This document shows, piece after piece, positions 12,211 to 23,600 of a stretch of 64,000 nt of DNA. Numbering within the stretch: the first letter of the stretch is position 1; each line of letters begins with the position of its first letter. Source of the DNA: Chlorops oryzae (Eukaryota > Arthropoda > Insecta > Diptera > Chloropidae). Below the pieces are notes generated by a model. That model worked only from the letters and a program-made list of their open reading frames with translations. It made no database searches and had not been told where the DNA came from. The position numbers were made by a program, and so were the translations under genes. The DNA lies in NCBI GenBank assembly GCA_020466095.1, contig CM035807.1, forward strand, positions 100,687,436 to 100,751,435, written 5' to 3'.

Positions 12211-13326
12211 CAGGGTGTTTGGCATAAGGATGTATATCCGAAAGGAGGTGATAGGGGTGCTCAATATCGACCAAAAATCGTATGGGATGGGGGGGGGGGG
12301 GGGGGAAAATGCTCCCCTAAGGAGTTAGAGGGCCTTAAAGTTTTTAGGCAGTAAGTCGAGAAAAAAAATAACGGTTCATCGTAGAAAAAAAACTGTTAAG
12401 CGGTTTGAAAGCCAATTCTATGGGCTTTTAGGCAAAATTAAATTCATGGTAAGAATTTAAGCCAATGATGGTTAATTAAGCGGTCAAAGTCAAAAATTCT
12501 GAAAAAAATTCTATTTTTTTACTTTGAGAGCCATTTTGGTATGAAAAAGGTCCTATTAACAAATACTTTTCTATTTTTTTTCAAAATCCTCGATTAATTT
12601 ACTTCAAATCTGTGGTACATTTGTCATACCTTATTAGCGGTTTAACTTCAGGAAAAATAGGATTTAAAAACGAACTTAAACTTTTTTTAAATCAATTTAA
12701 ATAATCTCAGCAAAAAAATACCAATTTTTCCAGTTAAAGTTCGTATAATTTTAAACCAAAATTTGTCTTAAATAAGAAATTGCTGGCTGGCCATTGTAAG
12801 CCAAAGATTGATCTTTTAAGAATTTCATCACATAAAAAAAGTTCAAGTTTGTTTATAAATCCTATTTTTCCTGAGGTTAAACCGCTAATAAGGTATGACA
12901 AATGTACCACAGATTTGAAGTAAATTAATCGAGGATTTTGAAAAAAATTAGAAAAGTATGTGTTAATAGGACCTTTTTCATACCAAAATGGCTCTCAAAG
13001 TAAAAAAATAGAATTTTTTTCAGAATTTTTGACTTTGACCGCTTAATTAACCATCATTGGCTTAAATTCTTACCATGAATTTAAATTTGCCTAAAAGCCC
13101 ATAGAATTGGCTTTCAAACCGCTTAACAGTTTTTTTTCTACGATGAACCGTTATCGTGGGAGAATTTTTATTCTCGACTTACTGCCTAAAAACTTTAAGG
13201 CCCTCTAACTCCTTAGGGGAGCATTTTCCACCCCCCCCCCCCCCCCCCCCTCCATACTATTTTTGGTCGATATTGAGCACCCCTATCACCTCCTTTCGGA
13301 TATACATCCTTATGCGAAACACCCTG
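12211..13326. mobile_element. Long inverted-repeat element with TA target sites (Tc1/mariner-like MITE)
   Basis: An 1116 bp element whose left ~480 bp (12211-12690) returns as reverse complement at 12833-13326, leaving a ~140 bp spacer. Termini are CAGGGTGTTTGGCATAAGGA and its near-complement, directly flanked by TA on both sides. Each arm carries a homopolymer at the matching place (G run near 12290, C run near 13231). No transposase frame is present. The TA duplication and CAGGG end fit Tc1/mariner-type mobilisation. The arms are close to identical, so the element is probably young. Confidence 0.8.
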
Positions 13327-13863
13327 TATTGTGACTAAGATCACTATGAAGATATTTTTCAGGCCAAGCAACCTCAAAAAGAAAAAGCCCCCTCATATAG
13401 GGGAAACTTAACTGACGGGCAATATTTTTGAGGCGTGAAAAATGACGCATCATTTTTTGACGCATTCTTAGCTGATAAAAAAAATTCGAAAATAATTTCT
13501 AATTGATAGACAAACCTTCATTTTACGTCCGTATTATGGACAGGGCTGGGACCCAACCATCGATAACAGAATAATAAAGCCAAAACTGAGCTAATGTGAA
13601 ATAGGCCTTAATGCAACAATAAATTATTTACATTTGAGGCTCTGATCAAATTTTCGAAAATTGGGGATAAAAAAAAGATGGCTCGTTAAAATTTTGGTGC
13701 TCATAAGTGAAGTAATTGAACAGAAATAAGCTCATGGAGTCCCTTAATGGTCTTGAAAGCCTCCAGAATGTTATAAAATCTCAATGGTCGTGGTCTTAAG
13801 GTCTGTTTTTTAAAAACATTCAAAGAAAAATGTCTAACCGTTTTGATGTGTTCGGTATTGTAC

Positions 13864-14026
13864 CAGTGATGCCAAGTTGAGGGAATTTTTCAATCTTATT
13901 TTTAATCAAAAACCACTTCAAATATTTGAAAGAGATTTTTTGCTATTATAATTTTATAGAGAACAGAAAAAATTGATATTTTTTAAATATCCGAGGTTAA
14001 AAATTGGTTTCCAGATGGCATCACTG
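13864..14026. mobile_element. hAT-type MITE, 163 bp
   Basis: Terminal inverted repeats CAGTGATGCCA / TGGCATCACTG, flanked by a perfect 8 bp duplication TATTGTAC (13856-13863 and 14027-14034). An 8 bp target duplication with a CAGTG terminus is the hAT-superfamily signature. No coding capacity. Confidence 0.85.
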
Positions 14027-14265
14027 TATTGTACAGCTATTTTTTTAATATAAAAATAATTTCGGAAAATTTTAATTAACCCTTTTCTGCATGAAATATT
14101 AAACAATTTGAAATAAAACCGTCGTAAAACAAAGTTAATTATCAACTTGGTCGCTTAAAATTCAAAGGGTCTTGCCGACCCAGGAAGGCATTCGGCCCAA
14201 TGAAAGGGATTTTAAGGTTTTCTTGATTTTTCAATGGATACTATCTACCTACATATTACTTTAAC

Positions 14266-14475
14266 ACACTGTAGGAACCGATTTTTAGGTTTCTATTTTC
14301 CAGTGTCCTTGAAATATTCTTACAAAAACCATTTTTATTAAGCTCTTTTTCAAAAATTTATATCTCAAACACGAATTAAGATAAAAAGATGAAACAAATG
14401 GCCGCTGATAGCTTATAAAACGGAAAATTCAAAAAAAATTTTTTTAATTTTACACTGAGAAAAATGTTCTAAGTA
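14266..14475. repeat. Dispersed repeat related to 25316-25600
   Basis: Begins ACACTGTAGGAACCGATTTT and includes AAGATAAAAAGATGAAACAA and TTTTACACTGAGAAAAAT. The same order of words is present at 25316-25560, and parts match the foldback family. It is probably a diverged member or fragment. Confidence 0.6.
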
Positions 14476-15162
14476 CTTATATAAAAAAAGTGGACAGAAA
14501 ATGGTTTTTATATCGAAGTTTTTTTGTTTTTTTGTCAGAAACCATAGGTATTCGGAAGAGAATATCTAAGGCCCGCTTTTTTCCGGCCCAAATCCTAGAC
14601 CAATTATACCACACCTAGGGAACTGTGAGATAAGATAGACGAGGACGAGAGGACAAATAAAAAAATTTAGACTTCTCCGTTTTTTTATATTAAAGGCGTA
14701 CGGCTGTCACGTGCGACACCATGGAAATGCCGAGATATGGATTCGTATTCAATAGAGGGTTAAATTTATGCAATTTACAACAAATTACCAAAAAAAAATT
14801 CCTAATAATTTCAGATCCATGTTTTTCTACCCGAAATTAGTCTTTTCTAAACTTTTCAGGGGAAAAAAATTGTGGCATTAGAGGGTTAAATGTTAATAAG
14901 TATCTAGATATATTCTTCACTATGAAAAGGAGCTTTCGATATATCTACATAGTTGATTATTGAGTATATTAAAAATTTTTCTCAAGACTTCAAATACAAT
15001 CTACCTTGAATCACCACAAAAAGTATCTAGATGACGTACGAACTGTTTCGAATTTGTATCTGTTGGATTCGTCTCAAACAAGTTGCATGACAGCAGGTTG
15101 TTTTTTACTTCCCAGTATTTTTGTCGAAGTGATTCACATGTTCATTCACACCATTTGAAGAC

Positions 15163-15935
15163 CAGTGTTGCCGTTTTGTGTACTTCAGTACGCATTGCAT
15201 ACATTTTCAATCACCTGAGTACTTTTTATGTACCAAATTATTTTTGGTCGATTTGCGTACTATTTCGCTCAACTCCCCATTAGAGTTGCAGGACTATCGA
15301 TTTCAGTTTTTCTTTGATTGTTAAAGGTTAAAATTAGAAACTGGGCTAACGATCAGCTCGATTCTGAATATTCCCGGGGAACGAATTCCCGGGGAATTTA
15401 CTTTTCTCGGCAGTAAACTTCATCTTTTTTAAATATGTGGGAATGGGTATTTGATCCATACTCATTATTTTCCTTAGCCTATCTATTTAAAAAATGATAA
15501 TTTTAGTCTCGATAAATGTAAATTCCCCGGGAATATTCAGAATTGGGCTGTATTTCTTCCATTCCTCTTTGTTTCTCTTTATGATTTTTCACTGATTTTT
15601 TATGTTGCTCGTTAAACCGAGTGCATAAAAAAATGTATGCCATTTTGCTCGTTATATAAAGTATTCAATAGAAATAATTTGAATGCTCGTTAAATGCGAG
15701 CCTCGCTAAAGCGAATGCTCGTTAAAGTATTTTTAATAAGTTTATACTCAAAACTAGTCTTTTAGTCTGACTAAAAAAAAAAAAAATTCATCTTGTATAA
15801 ATATATTACCATGATGAAAAAATTACGTTAGTTTTTGTGATTTTTCTTTTTAAAAAAAAATATATATGTGCGTACTTTTTCTATAAAAAAGGTCCGTTTT
15901 GTGTACTTTTTGCTCAGTTTTTTTTGGCAACACTG
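15163..15935. mobile_element. Probable MITE with CAGTGTTGCC ends, host of a nested MITE
   Basis: The left end CAGTGTTGCCGTTTTGTGTA is answered by GGCAACACTG at the right, and GTGTACTTTT-type words lie near both ends in inverted orientation. No clear target duplication was found, so the class (hAT-like by terminus) is tentative. A second element (15354-15550) lies inside. Confidence 0.5.
15354..15550. mobile_element. MITE of the CCCGGGGAATTTAC family, nested
   Basis: Inverted ends contain TCTGAATATTCCCGGGGAA / CCCGGGAATATTCAGAATTG. The same ends occur at 59638-59926. A clear target duplication is not visible at this copy. Confidence 0.6.
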
Positions 15936-15939
15936 TAAT

Positions 15940-17271
15940 CTATACTCTTTGAAAAGATTCAGTTTGCTTCGCGAGTTCGATGAGGAAAGTCCATGGTGCG
16001 GCAAAACAAATTCTTTCTTTCTGTTTTTTTTTCATACAATAAATTCAAAGGAAAAAGATGTATGAAAAACGTCGCGATAATTTTGGTGGAAATTTTTTAA
16101 AATAAAAATGATGAAATTCTTGAATCATTCACCGGAATACGACAAAGAAATGCATTTAAAGATAAAATAACAATTCGAAAGTAAAAAAAAAACCAAAAAA
16201 ATTAATAAATAAAAAATAAATTAATTCAGCCAAAAATATTGACGAGCAAAAAGAAAAGTTTTGTTAATGAATGCAATTTTGATCTGAAATTAAATCAAAA
16301 ACGATGAACTTACGTTCAATGAAACAAAGCGAATATACTACAAAATATTTCATTAGATTCTCAGTGTAAAGCCAATTTGAATTTTCGTAACCGTTTCGAA
16401 AAGAAACAAAAAAAAAAAATTCAATTTTAAAAGCAAAAAAAAGCTAGTTGTTTGCAAGCGAGCGGCCCCAATGCACGTGTGCACCAAAAAGCACGCTTGA
16501 GATACGACCGGGTCTTTTGGATTACGTTCGAAATGGGGGGAAAAAAAATTTCTATTTTCGCAATAACGAAAGCCAATTGAAAAATTGAAATCTTTGCTTT
16601 AAGTGTGCTGTGATTAATCCACGCTTCGTTTAAGAGTTTAACGACCGTTTTCGTTTCGGTGGAAAGAAAGAAATCTGAAGCTCGTTTGCTGGCTGGCTGG
16701 ACTCTCTGGCTCAATTGTATCTTATTGAAATCGGTAGAATTCTCCTCATGCTGCACTGGCATCGCCGTCATCGTCATCGTCATATGGTGTGCATGTCTTC
16801 GCTTGAAAAGGAAATACAAGCGAGGAACATGTCTTGAATATGAAATTTGCGCATCGTCCGAAGGAAATACGTTCCCAATTGCAATTGTTTGTGCGTGTGT
16901 GTGTGTGTGTGGGTCTGTCGAAAGAATTCAAAATTTAAACAGAACTAAAGGAAAAACTCGTCAATAAGAAAAAAAAAAAAGATACGAAAAGTGAATTTTT
17001 TTTTGTCTTTTGTCCATCACGATCGATCGCAACAGAGCATTGAAAATCGAAATTCTACCTGCTTCATTGGGTAGACTGCAGTCTGTGGTGTACATTGTTG
17101 CCAAACCGGATTTTTGTATGTTTTTTTTTTTTTTTTTTTGTTGATTTCTGGTTTTTTGTTTTGCAAGAATCTATCTTCGAAGTGCGAAAGTAAAAGAAAA
17201 AAACAGAGCAGTGAAAGGAAATTTTATTTTCCATTGCTTCAAGTCGAAACGAAGTTGAGAGAAAATATATA
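15940..17271. other. Region upstream of the start codon
   Basis: No coding gene. It includes a GT microsatellite near 16891-16912 and T/A homopolymers. Part of it is presumably 5' UTR and promoter of the gene starting at 17272, but I cannot place a transcription start. An in-frame TGA at 17212 closes the reading frame upstream of the ATG. Confidence 0.45.
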
Positions 17272-17607
17272 ATGCTCGTTACAACAACAGCGACCGCCAA
17301 CACACCAACAATGAGCATGCATACAACAACATCCTCTTCAACACCCACACCGGGTTCTTCATCGTCGACCAGCAATACATTGGAGCCATCGCCGCATCAA
17401 AGTGCAACGGCTGCGAACTTCCTACCAAATGTTAACAACAATTCGCGGCCCCCGTCGCGCGCGCCCTCGATACTCGATAGTCCAACTCTAGCACGTGTCG
17501 AACGTGCCCGACTGAGATTGGAAGCCCAATCGAACCCCAGGCAAAGTGTTAACTCATCGACGCTGAATCGCGATTGCAGTTTGGACAATGGCATCCCAGA
17601 TCCAAAG
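17272..17607 (+). CDS. Exon 1, start exon (residues 1-112)
   Basis: The ATG at 17272 has A at -3 and follows an in-frame TGA at 17212 with no other in-frame ATG between. The exon encodes a Thr/Ser-rich leader, then a segment with Ser-Pro sites (RAPSILDSPTLARVERARL) that looks helical and basic. It ends in phase 0 at AAG|GTATGT, a strong donor. Codon choice is richer in G/C third positions than the flanks. The 5' UTR and promoter were not located. An upstream non-coding exon further left in the window is possible. Confidence 0.85.
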
Positions 17608-20600
17608 GTATGTTTCCCAAAAATCTTTAATCGTTTTGAGGTCTAAACTTGTTTATTCATGAACCTACATGTATAGGTGTGAGTGTATATCTTTTTAAGC
17701 CTTATCAGCGATTAAAAATTATTCATAAATGTGACGACATTGTTAAATTTCTTATTTGTTTTCGAATCGATTCGACGTCATTCGAGAAATAAAAATAACC
17801 AGAAGAAAAACAAAAAATGAAAAAAAAAACCTCAGCAATAAATAAATTCAAAAATTCCGTAACAGAACGAAAAGAATCTTCAAGATACGTGAGAGAATTC
17901 TGAAAAGAAATCCCGAAAAATCACAATCGGATTTATGTGTGAGAGGAATTAGGGGCAGTTATAGAATGAAGGTAACAAAAGGCAATGACGTAAAGAAAAC
18001 CAGTTCTTAGGAATGCTACAATTGAGAATTAATTAAGAGGAGCTGGATCTGGCTATCCAAAAGGGATGGACATGAATAAATTATTAAAATTTTTAAACAT
18101 ATTTTTGGCCTTCGTCCTTAAGGAAATTAACACTTGTCACAAATGGGGTTCAATGAAGCCATGACCAAATTTTTCTTTCTTCTCTTAAAGCACTCCATGA
18201 AAATTTCGAGGCATATTTAAAGAGCGATCTTTATTATTTTCTTCTGATTTTGGGTAAAAATTTCTCACTTTGCAGTGCCAAAACGGTATCAAGGAACTCT
18301 CTGTTGATCACTGTTGCCATTTCAGGGGAATCTGTCGTAAATTCATAGACATTTATGATCTTTAGCGGTGTTTTAGGGCAGAAAAGTGGCACCTTATAGA
18401 ACCAGGTTTTTTTTTAAAAGGATTTCAAAATAAAGTTTTAGGGAATAAAGGCCTTTTTCGGAGACATTCAGGAGAATATTTCCCTAAGAAACTGGCAACA
18501 GTTACTGAGATGTAGCAAGTCTGCTCCAAGGAGTTGTTTTTTTTTTCATTTTATTTCAACTTTTTCATTGAGAATTCCTACTGTCTTTGGAGATATGGAC
18601 CCAGAATTGTATTTGTAGATGCTAAATGGGATTTCTTCGGGTCAATTAATATTTAAGTTCTTATTTCCATGGGAAAGGCTAAAAGTTGGTTATACTCAGG
18701 AAAAAATATTGAATGGTTTTCGAGATATACAGCCCTATTCTAAAAGAATATTTTTCCCTAGGCATCTTTCTTCGCGGAGAAAGGAAGTATTTAAAGCATC
18801 AATAAAAGAAAAAAATGTGATGATCTTTGCTTAGAAATGTTCGAAGTTCCTGCTTCCTTTATATTCACTTCAACCGTGTGCAAATCCTCAGGGAAAAATT
18901 CCACGGGAACAATTAAAATCGGGCTGATAGCAATAAGTAAATGAAAAAAAGCTACGCCACTTAATTCTCGGCCATACGTATCGATATCGATTTGAAATTG
19001 ACCTGTAGCTTATTAAGCAAAACCAAATATAGGGATTTCCTACATTCTTCATCAAGCTCTTTAGGGAAACGTAGTCAACATGATGTTTACTTTAACGTCT
19101 TTTACAGAGACACTTAACTCTCGCAAAAGCTGCCGAATTCAAATTTTTCAAAGCAAAAATCTTTAATGAGAGCTCTTGTGCACTCTATGCCGGCCGAAAA
19201 TCTTTTGTCAACCGTAAAGTAACGGTATCAAATAGTCCTCGGATGCAGTTCGTGCATATAAAGAAGTTGTTTAGTTATAATCTTTCTATATTTGCATCAA
19301 AAAATGTTGACAAAATGTTTATTGCCTTGGGAGCTATAGGCCATACAAAATAAAATATGATAAAAAAACACGTCAAATTTTAGGAATTTTTGCAATTTGC
19401 ACCTACTAGATATAGTTTTATTGGATCGGATTGTACTAAAACTATTTAAAATGAGTTCAGACCTATAAATTGTGATAGAAAAAAAATTAAAATATTGAAC
19501 GGATTACGAGATATAGCCATAAGTAAGTGAGTAATTTAATTCTCGGCCCCACCTTTTGAAGTCTATTTAAAAAAAAAGTAAAAGTGACTTGACAAAACTG
19601 AGTATGAGGCGTTGTTATACTCATCGAGCACTTTCAAAAACAGTCGTCAAAATTTTGTTTACAAAATCGTGTCGCACTGAGTTATTAATCCAATCTTAGG
19701 TGCTCCACATTTTTCGTAAAACTCGTTGAACAATTTTTCTGCTAAAATGTCAGAAATTCATTTTTATTCCTTTTATTTCCTATTTCTGAATCGTTAATCT
19801 TGCCAAATTCTAGTTTGGAAGGACACAAATGCGCGCAATGTCGCTTGGAATTGGAAATTATTGATTTTATGTCAACATAAATTTTACCGAATGCAATTTC
19901 TTTCTCCCTTTTGTGCTTAAGAGGAGCTAAATGCAATGCAATTTTTTTTCTTTTATTTTTTTTTTTCTCCTTCAACGACTAGAAACAGTGAAAGCCTCCA
20001 TATCCGGCGACACATTGAAGGCAGCCACCAAGCTCGAATCCGCGACCATCAGCCAAATCCTTGAAAATTTGATCGCATTTAAGAATTTTCCCTTCCATGT
20101 CAGAAGACATTTCTTAGAGTGTCGTACAAATCCTTTTGGCAGCAAAAGCAAGAAAAATGTTCAACATTCCGTTTGTTATGATTTCATCAGAAGTCCTTAA
20201 AGTTGTTAATTCCATCGAATGAGTAGGCTTCGAAGAAATCTTGCTTTTGGGAGCCATTTAACATGGAAATCACACTTGAAAATTCTTCCGACAAAGCGAT
20301 TTTTCGTCCCCGTTCAACAACATTTATCTGCAACCCAAGCAGCTCCCTCCCCCTCATTTCAACCACTCACGCAATCTGGATTTGAGAAGCACTTTTGTTT
20401 GTGGATTTTCTTATTTCCATGTTTATTGTTTCTTATTTATTCCGCTGAATTCTACTCTCTTGCAAAACCATTATGCTCCGTCGCTCGAAAGTCCTCAACG
20501 AAGTGCAAACGCCTTAAAGTATACTAAAGAAAACTGTTATATCCTTCCTAAATGTAGACTGCTTAGCTTTGCGTGTTCATTCGTTGTTCCAACTTCAATT

Positions 20601-23600
20601 TCTCTAAGAAAATGAATAAACTTTTGCAAATGTTCACGAAACTCAGAGTTTCTGAACTTCACAAACTTCGGAGATATTTCCTGAGTTCATGCCCGAAAAC
20701 GCCTGCGTGTAAACTTGCAATTCTACTTAAGTTTATCTTTCGTTCTTTTCATTTAATTTTTCTCTATCATCTTCAAGTCTTGGCTTCATTAATTAAAGTG
20801 TTTTAGTATTTAACCTAATTTTGCTGAAATGTTTATGGCTAGAAGACTGATTTGGAGGGGGGTGCTAGCAGCGTTTCTGGCAATCTCGAATGAATGAAGA
20901 AATAAAATTGATAAACATATTTGCTTCAATCCAATTATGAGATTAAAACACGGAAAAAAAGGCCGACAAACTTCATGAAATTATCGAGAATCTCTTAAAC
21001 GAATTAAAATAATTGGAATATTTCGAAATTAAATTAAAGAGATTTTCCATTTCTATTGATCCTTAAAAGCACACGTTTTCGGGATCCTCCATTGGTCGGC
21101 AAAAAAACTTTGAATGAAAAACAAAAGTGGAATGGAAACTATTGTGACTTATTGTTAATAAGACGAGGAATATGGAATATTTATTTTGAAATTATACACT
21201 GAGAAAAATTTTTGCACAAAAAAGAAAACAAAAATTTAACTATTTTTTTCAGTGTATTTCAGTTTTTGTAAAACCTTTTGAATAGTTTAAAAAAATACCT
21301 TGTTTTATCAACAATAAGTCACCGTTCGTTTAATCTTTTTATCTTAATTATTTCTGGAGATATTAAATTTTTAAAAACATGCCGTATGAGTAATGTGTTT
21401 TGTGTCATTTTCGCACATTTGTCCTGGGTATTAGTACTAGAGCATCTATGTGCAGTTGTAATTTTTTGAATATCTCACTGTTGCGCCATTTAGTTTGAAT
21501 GAAACTTTTTTTTAAATGAAAGCAAATACTTAGAGGTATTTTTTTAAGAAAATTATCAGAGTGACGTCCAATTTGGAATACACTGAAAAAAATTGTTAAA
21601 ATTGTCTTTTTAGTTTTGTGGAAAAATTTTTTCAGTGTAAAAGTTAAAAAAAATTTTTTTATATCCTGTTATATTAGCAATCGGCCAACGTTTGATTCAT
21701 CTTCTTATCTTAATTAGTTTTTGAGATATAAAATTTTGAAAAAAGGCTTATTAAAAAAGGATTTTAAAGGATATTTCAAGAACCGTTCATAATAAAAATC
21801 TAAAAAGTTGTATCCAAAGTGTTGTTAGATGGCACCTATCGAAAAATCAAAAAAATTTAAAAATTCTTTTCATGATGCCGCAACCCGCCAGACCCTTTAA
21901 AATAATAAAAATAAACGGATATTGGAGACTTTCCACTGACCGGCAGAAATGCTTCAAATCAAAAGAAAATTTTTATTTATTTATTAATTCCATAAAAAAA
22001 ACAAAAGAAAAACAGACAAAATGAATTCTTTATACATCGTCAAGCGAGACGGTCGGAGCACTTAAATCGTAGGAGAAGATGGTGTCTTCTTCGCATCAAG
22101 AGGAAATTAGAAAGTCCATCAAACTCTGCAGTAATTGCAAAAAAGAAGACCACAATGAACAATGACCAAGTTAATGTGGCAACAGTGACAGGAGGAAATA
22201 CAAGACAAAACAATCGCATTGCATTGAATCCAGTGAGAAAAGAAAATTATTTGACCCACTAAAATAAAATGCCATGCTCTATGGTCAGATATGCGAACGA
22301 ATGTACCTATGAAACCATCGGCCCATAGAAGCCGCATTGGCTAAGTCAAAACAGCAACAAAAAAGCGATAGCGGTAAGAAGAAATTTTTTCGAGTTTTTT
22401 GAACTCTGCGAAACTGCTTTTGCGGTGGCGCTCTGCAGTGAAAGGGTGAACCGAGCTCCAAAAGATAAAATGGAAAAAGACTTCAAAACTTTTTTGTTTT
22501 GTTTTCTGGAAGATAATTCAAAGGAAAAGCGCAAAAGAGGAAAAGTTTTTGCTTTTGTTTCGCTTAGATTGTTGGGTTAAGATCCAAATTGCTCGAAGAA
22601 AAATTTAATTCGAACATAAAAAAAATATTTAAAAAAAATAATTCATTTCACGTCCAAAAAATATTCAAGAGAAATTATTTTTAAAACATAATTTCAATGT
22701 CAGCAGAAATATTCGTGTGACTTGAACGCGTTTTCGCTGCGTCAGGCGAGGTTCGCGATTCATTTTCAGCCACGCAGACTTTTCGAGTTACGTAACGAAA
22801 AACGTTGACGACAAAATTTTCAGGAGACGCCATCCACCCATCCATCCATTCAGTCAAATTATCGTCTCGTCTGGCTCTTTGACCCACTTATATTGGGTGC
22901 ACTCTGCGGTGTCTTTTCTTCCCTCTTGCGGTCTCTGAATGCACTTCAATGACTTTCGAATGGGGGAGGACGGAAGAGTTTTGTTTTTTGTATTTCGGAT
23001 CATTGCACCAACGATGTGGGGCCATCACCGTCATTTATCTTCATTTGAAATGATGTGATAATTTGGAAGGAGTTGGATATTTTTGCTTCTAAAGAGGGAA
23101 TATTTTCAGTGCTAAATTAGTTTTGTAATATTTTAAATTACAAAAAAAAACCACAATAAGATCAACGATAAAATCCCTCATAAATTACAAACATATATAT
23201 TTATGTTTATATATGTCTGATGCCAAAAAAACGGCTCACCACAAACAAATAAATATGTTACCTTAACTCACACCACCGAAATGAATTTTCTTTTTGTTCG
23301 CATGATTCAAGTCAATGGCATCGAAACCATAAATTCAATTTTAAAGGTCATCGATGGTCTTTTTTGAAAATGCCGAGAAACCAAGTCGAAAACCATAAAC
23401 CCAATGAAGTCAGCACGGCAAGCGAACAAAAGCCCCAAATGCCCCTTGTTTACAGAAATTTTTAACGATTTATTGAGCGGAAATGAAAATCACACAAAAG
23501 GGGACCGTTCAACATTTTGATTTGCTTCCATTCGCTCGCATTCGGCGTGTGTGTGTTTTTATGAGCATTTAAATTCAGAATGAGAGGTTCTTCTTTGATC

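Noticed and set aside
11896..12227. Two overlapping open frames of ~75 residues starting at 11896 and 12003
   Set aside because: They overlap in different frames, have no recognisable domain, and run toward the inverted-repeat element. Chance frames are the simpler reading.
16427..16819. 130-residue open frame on the minus strand
   Set aside because: No domain or codon bias, and it overlaps equally long frames on the other strand in a low-complexity region.
19978..20180. Exon-like stretch after a long T tract (reads TVKASISGDTLKAATKLES)
   Set aside because: The codons look fairly coding-like, but the phase after any nearby AG does not fit exon 1 (phase 0), and no good donor closes it. RNA evidence would be needed.
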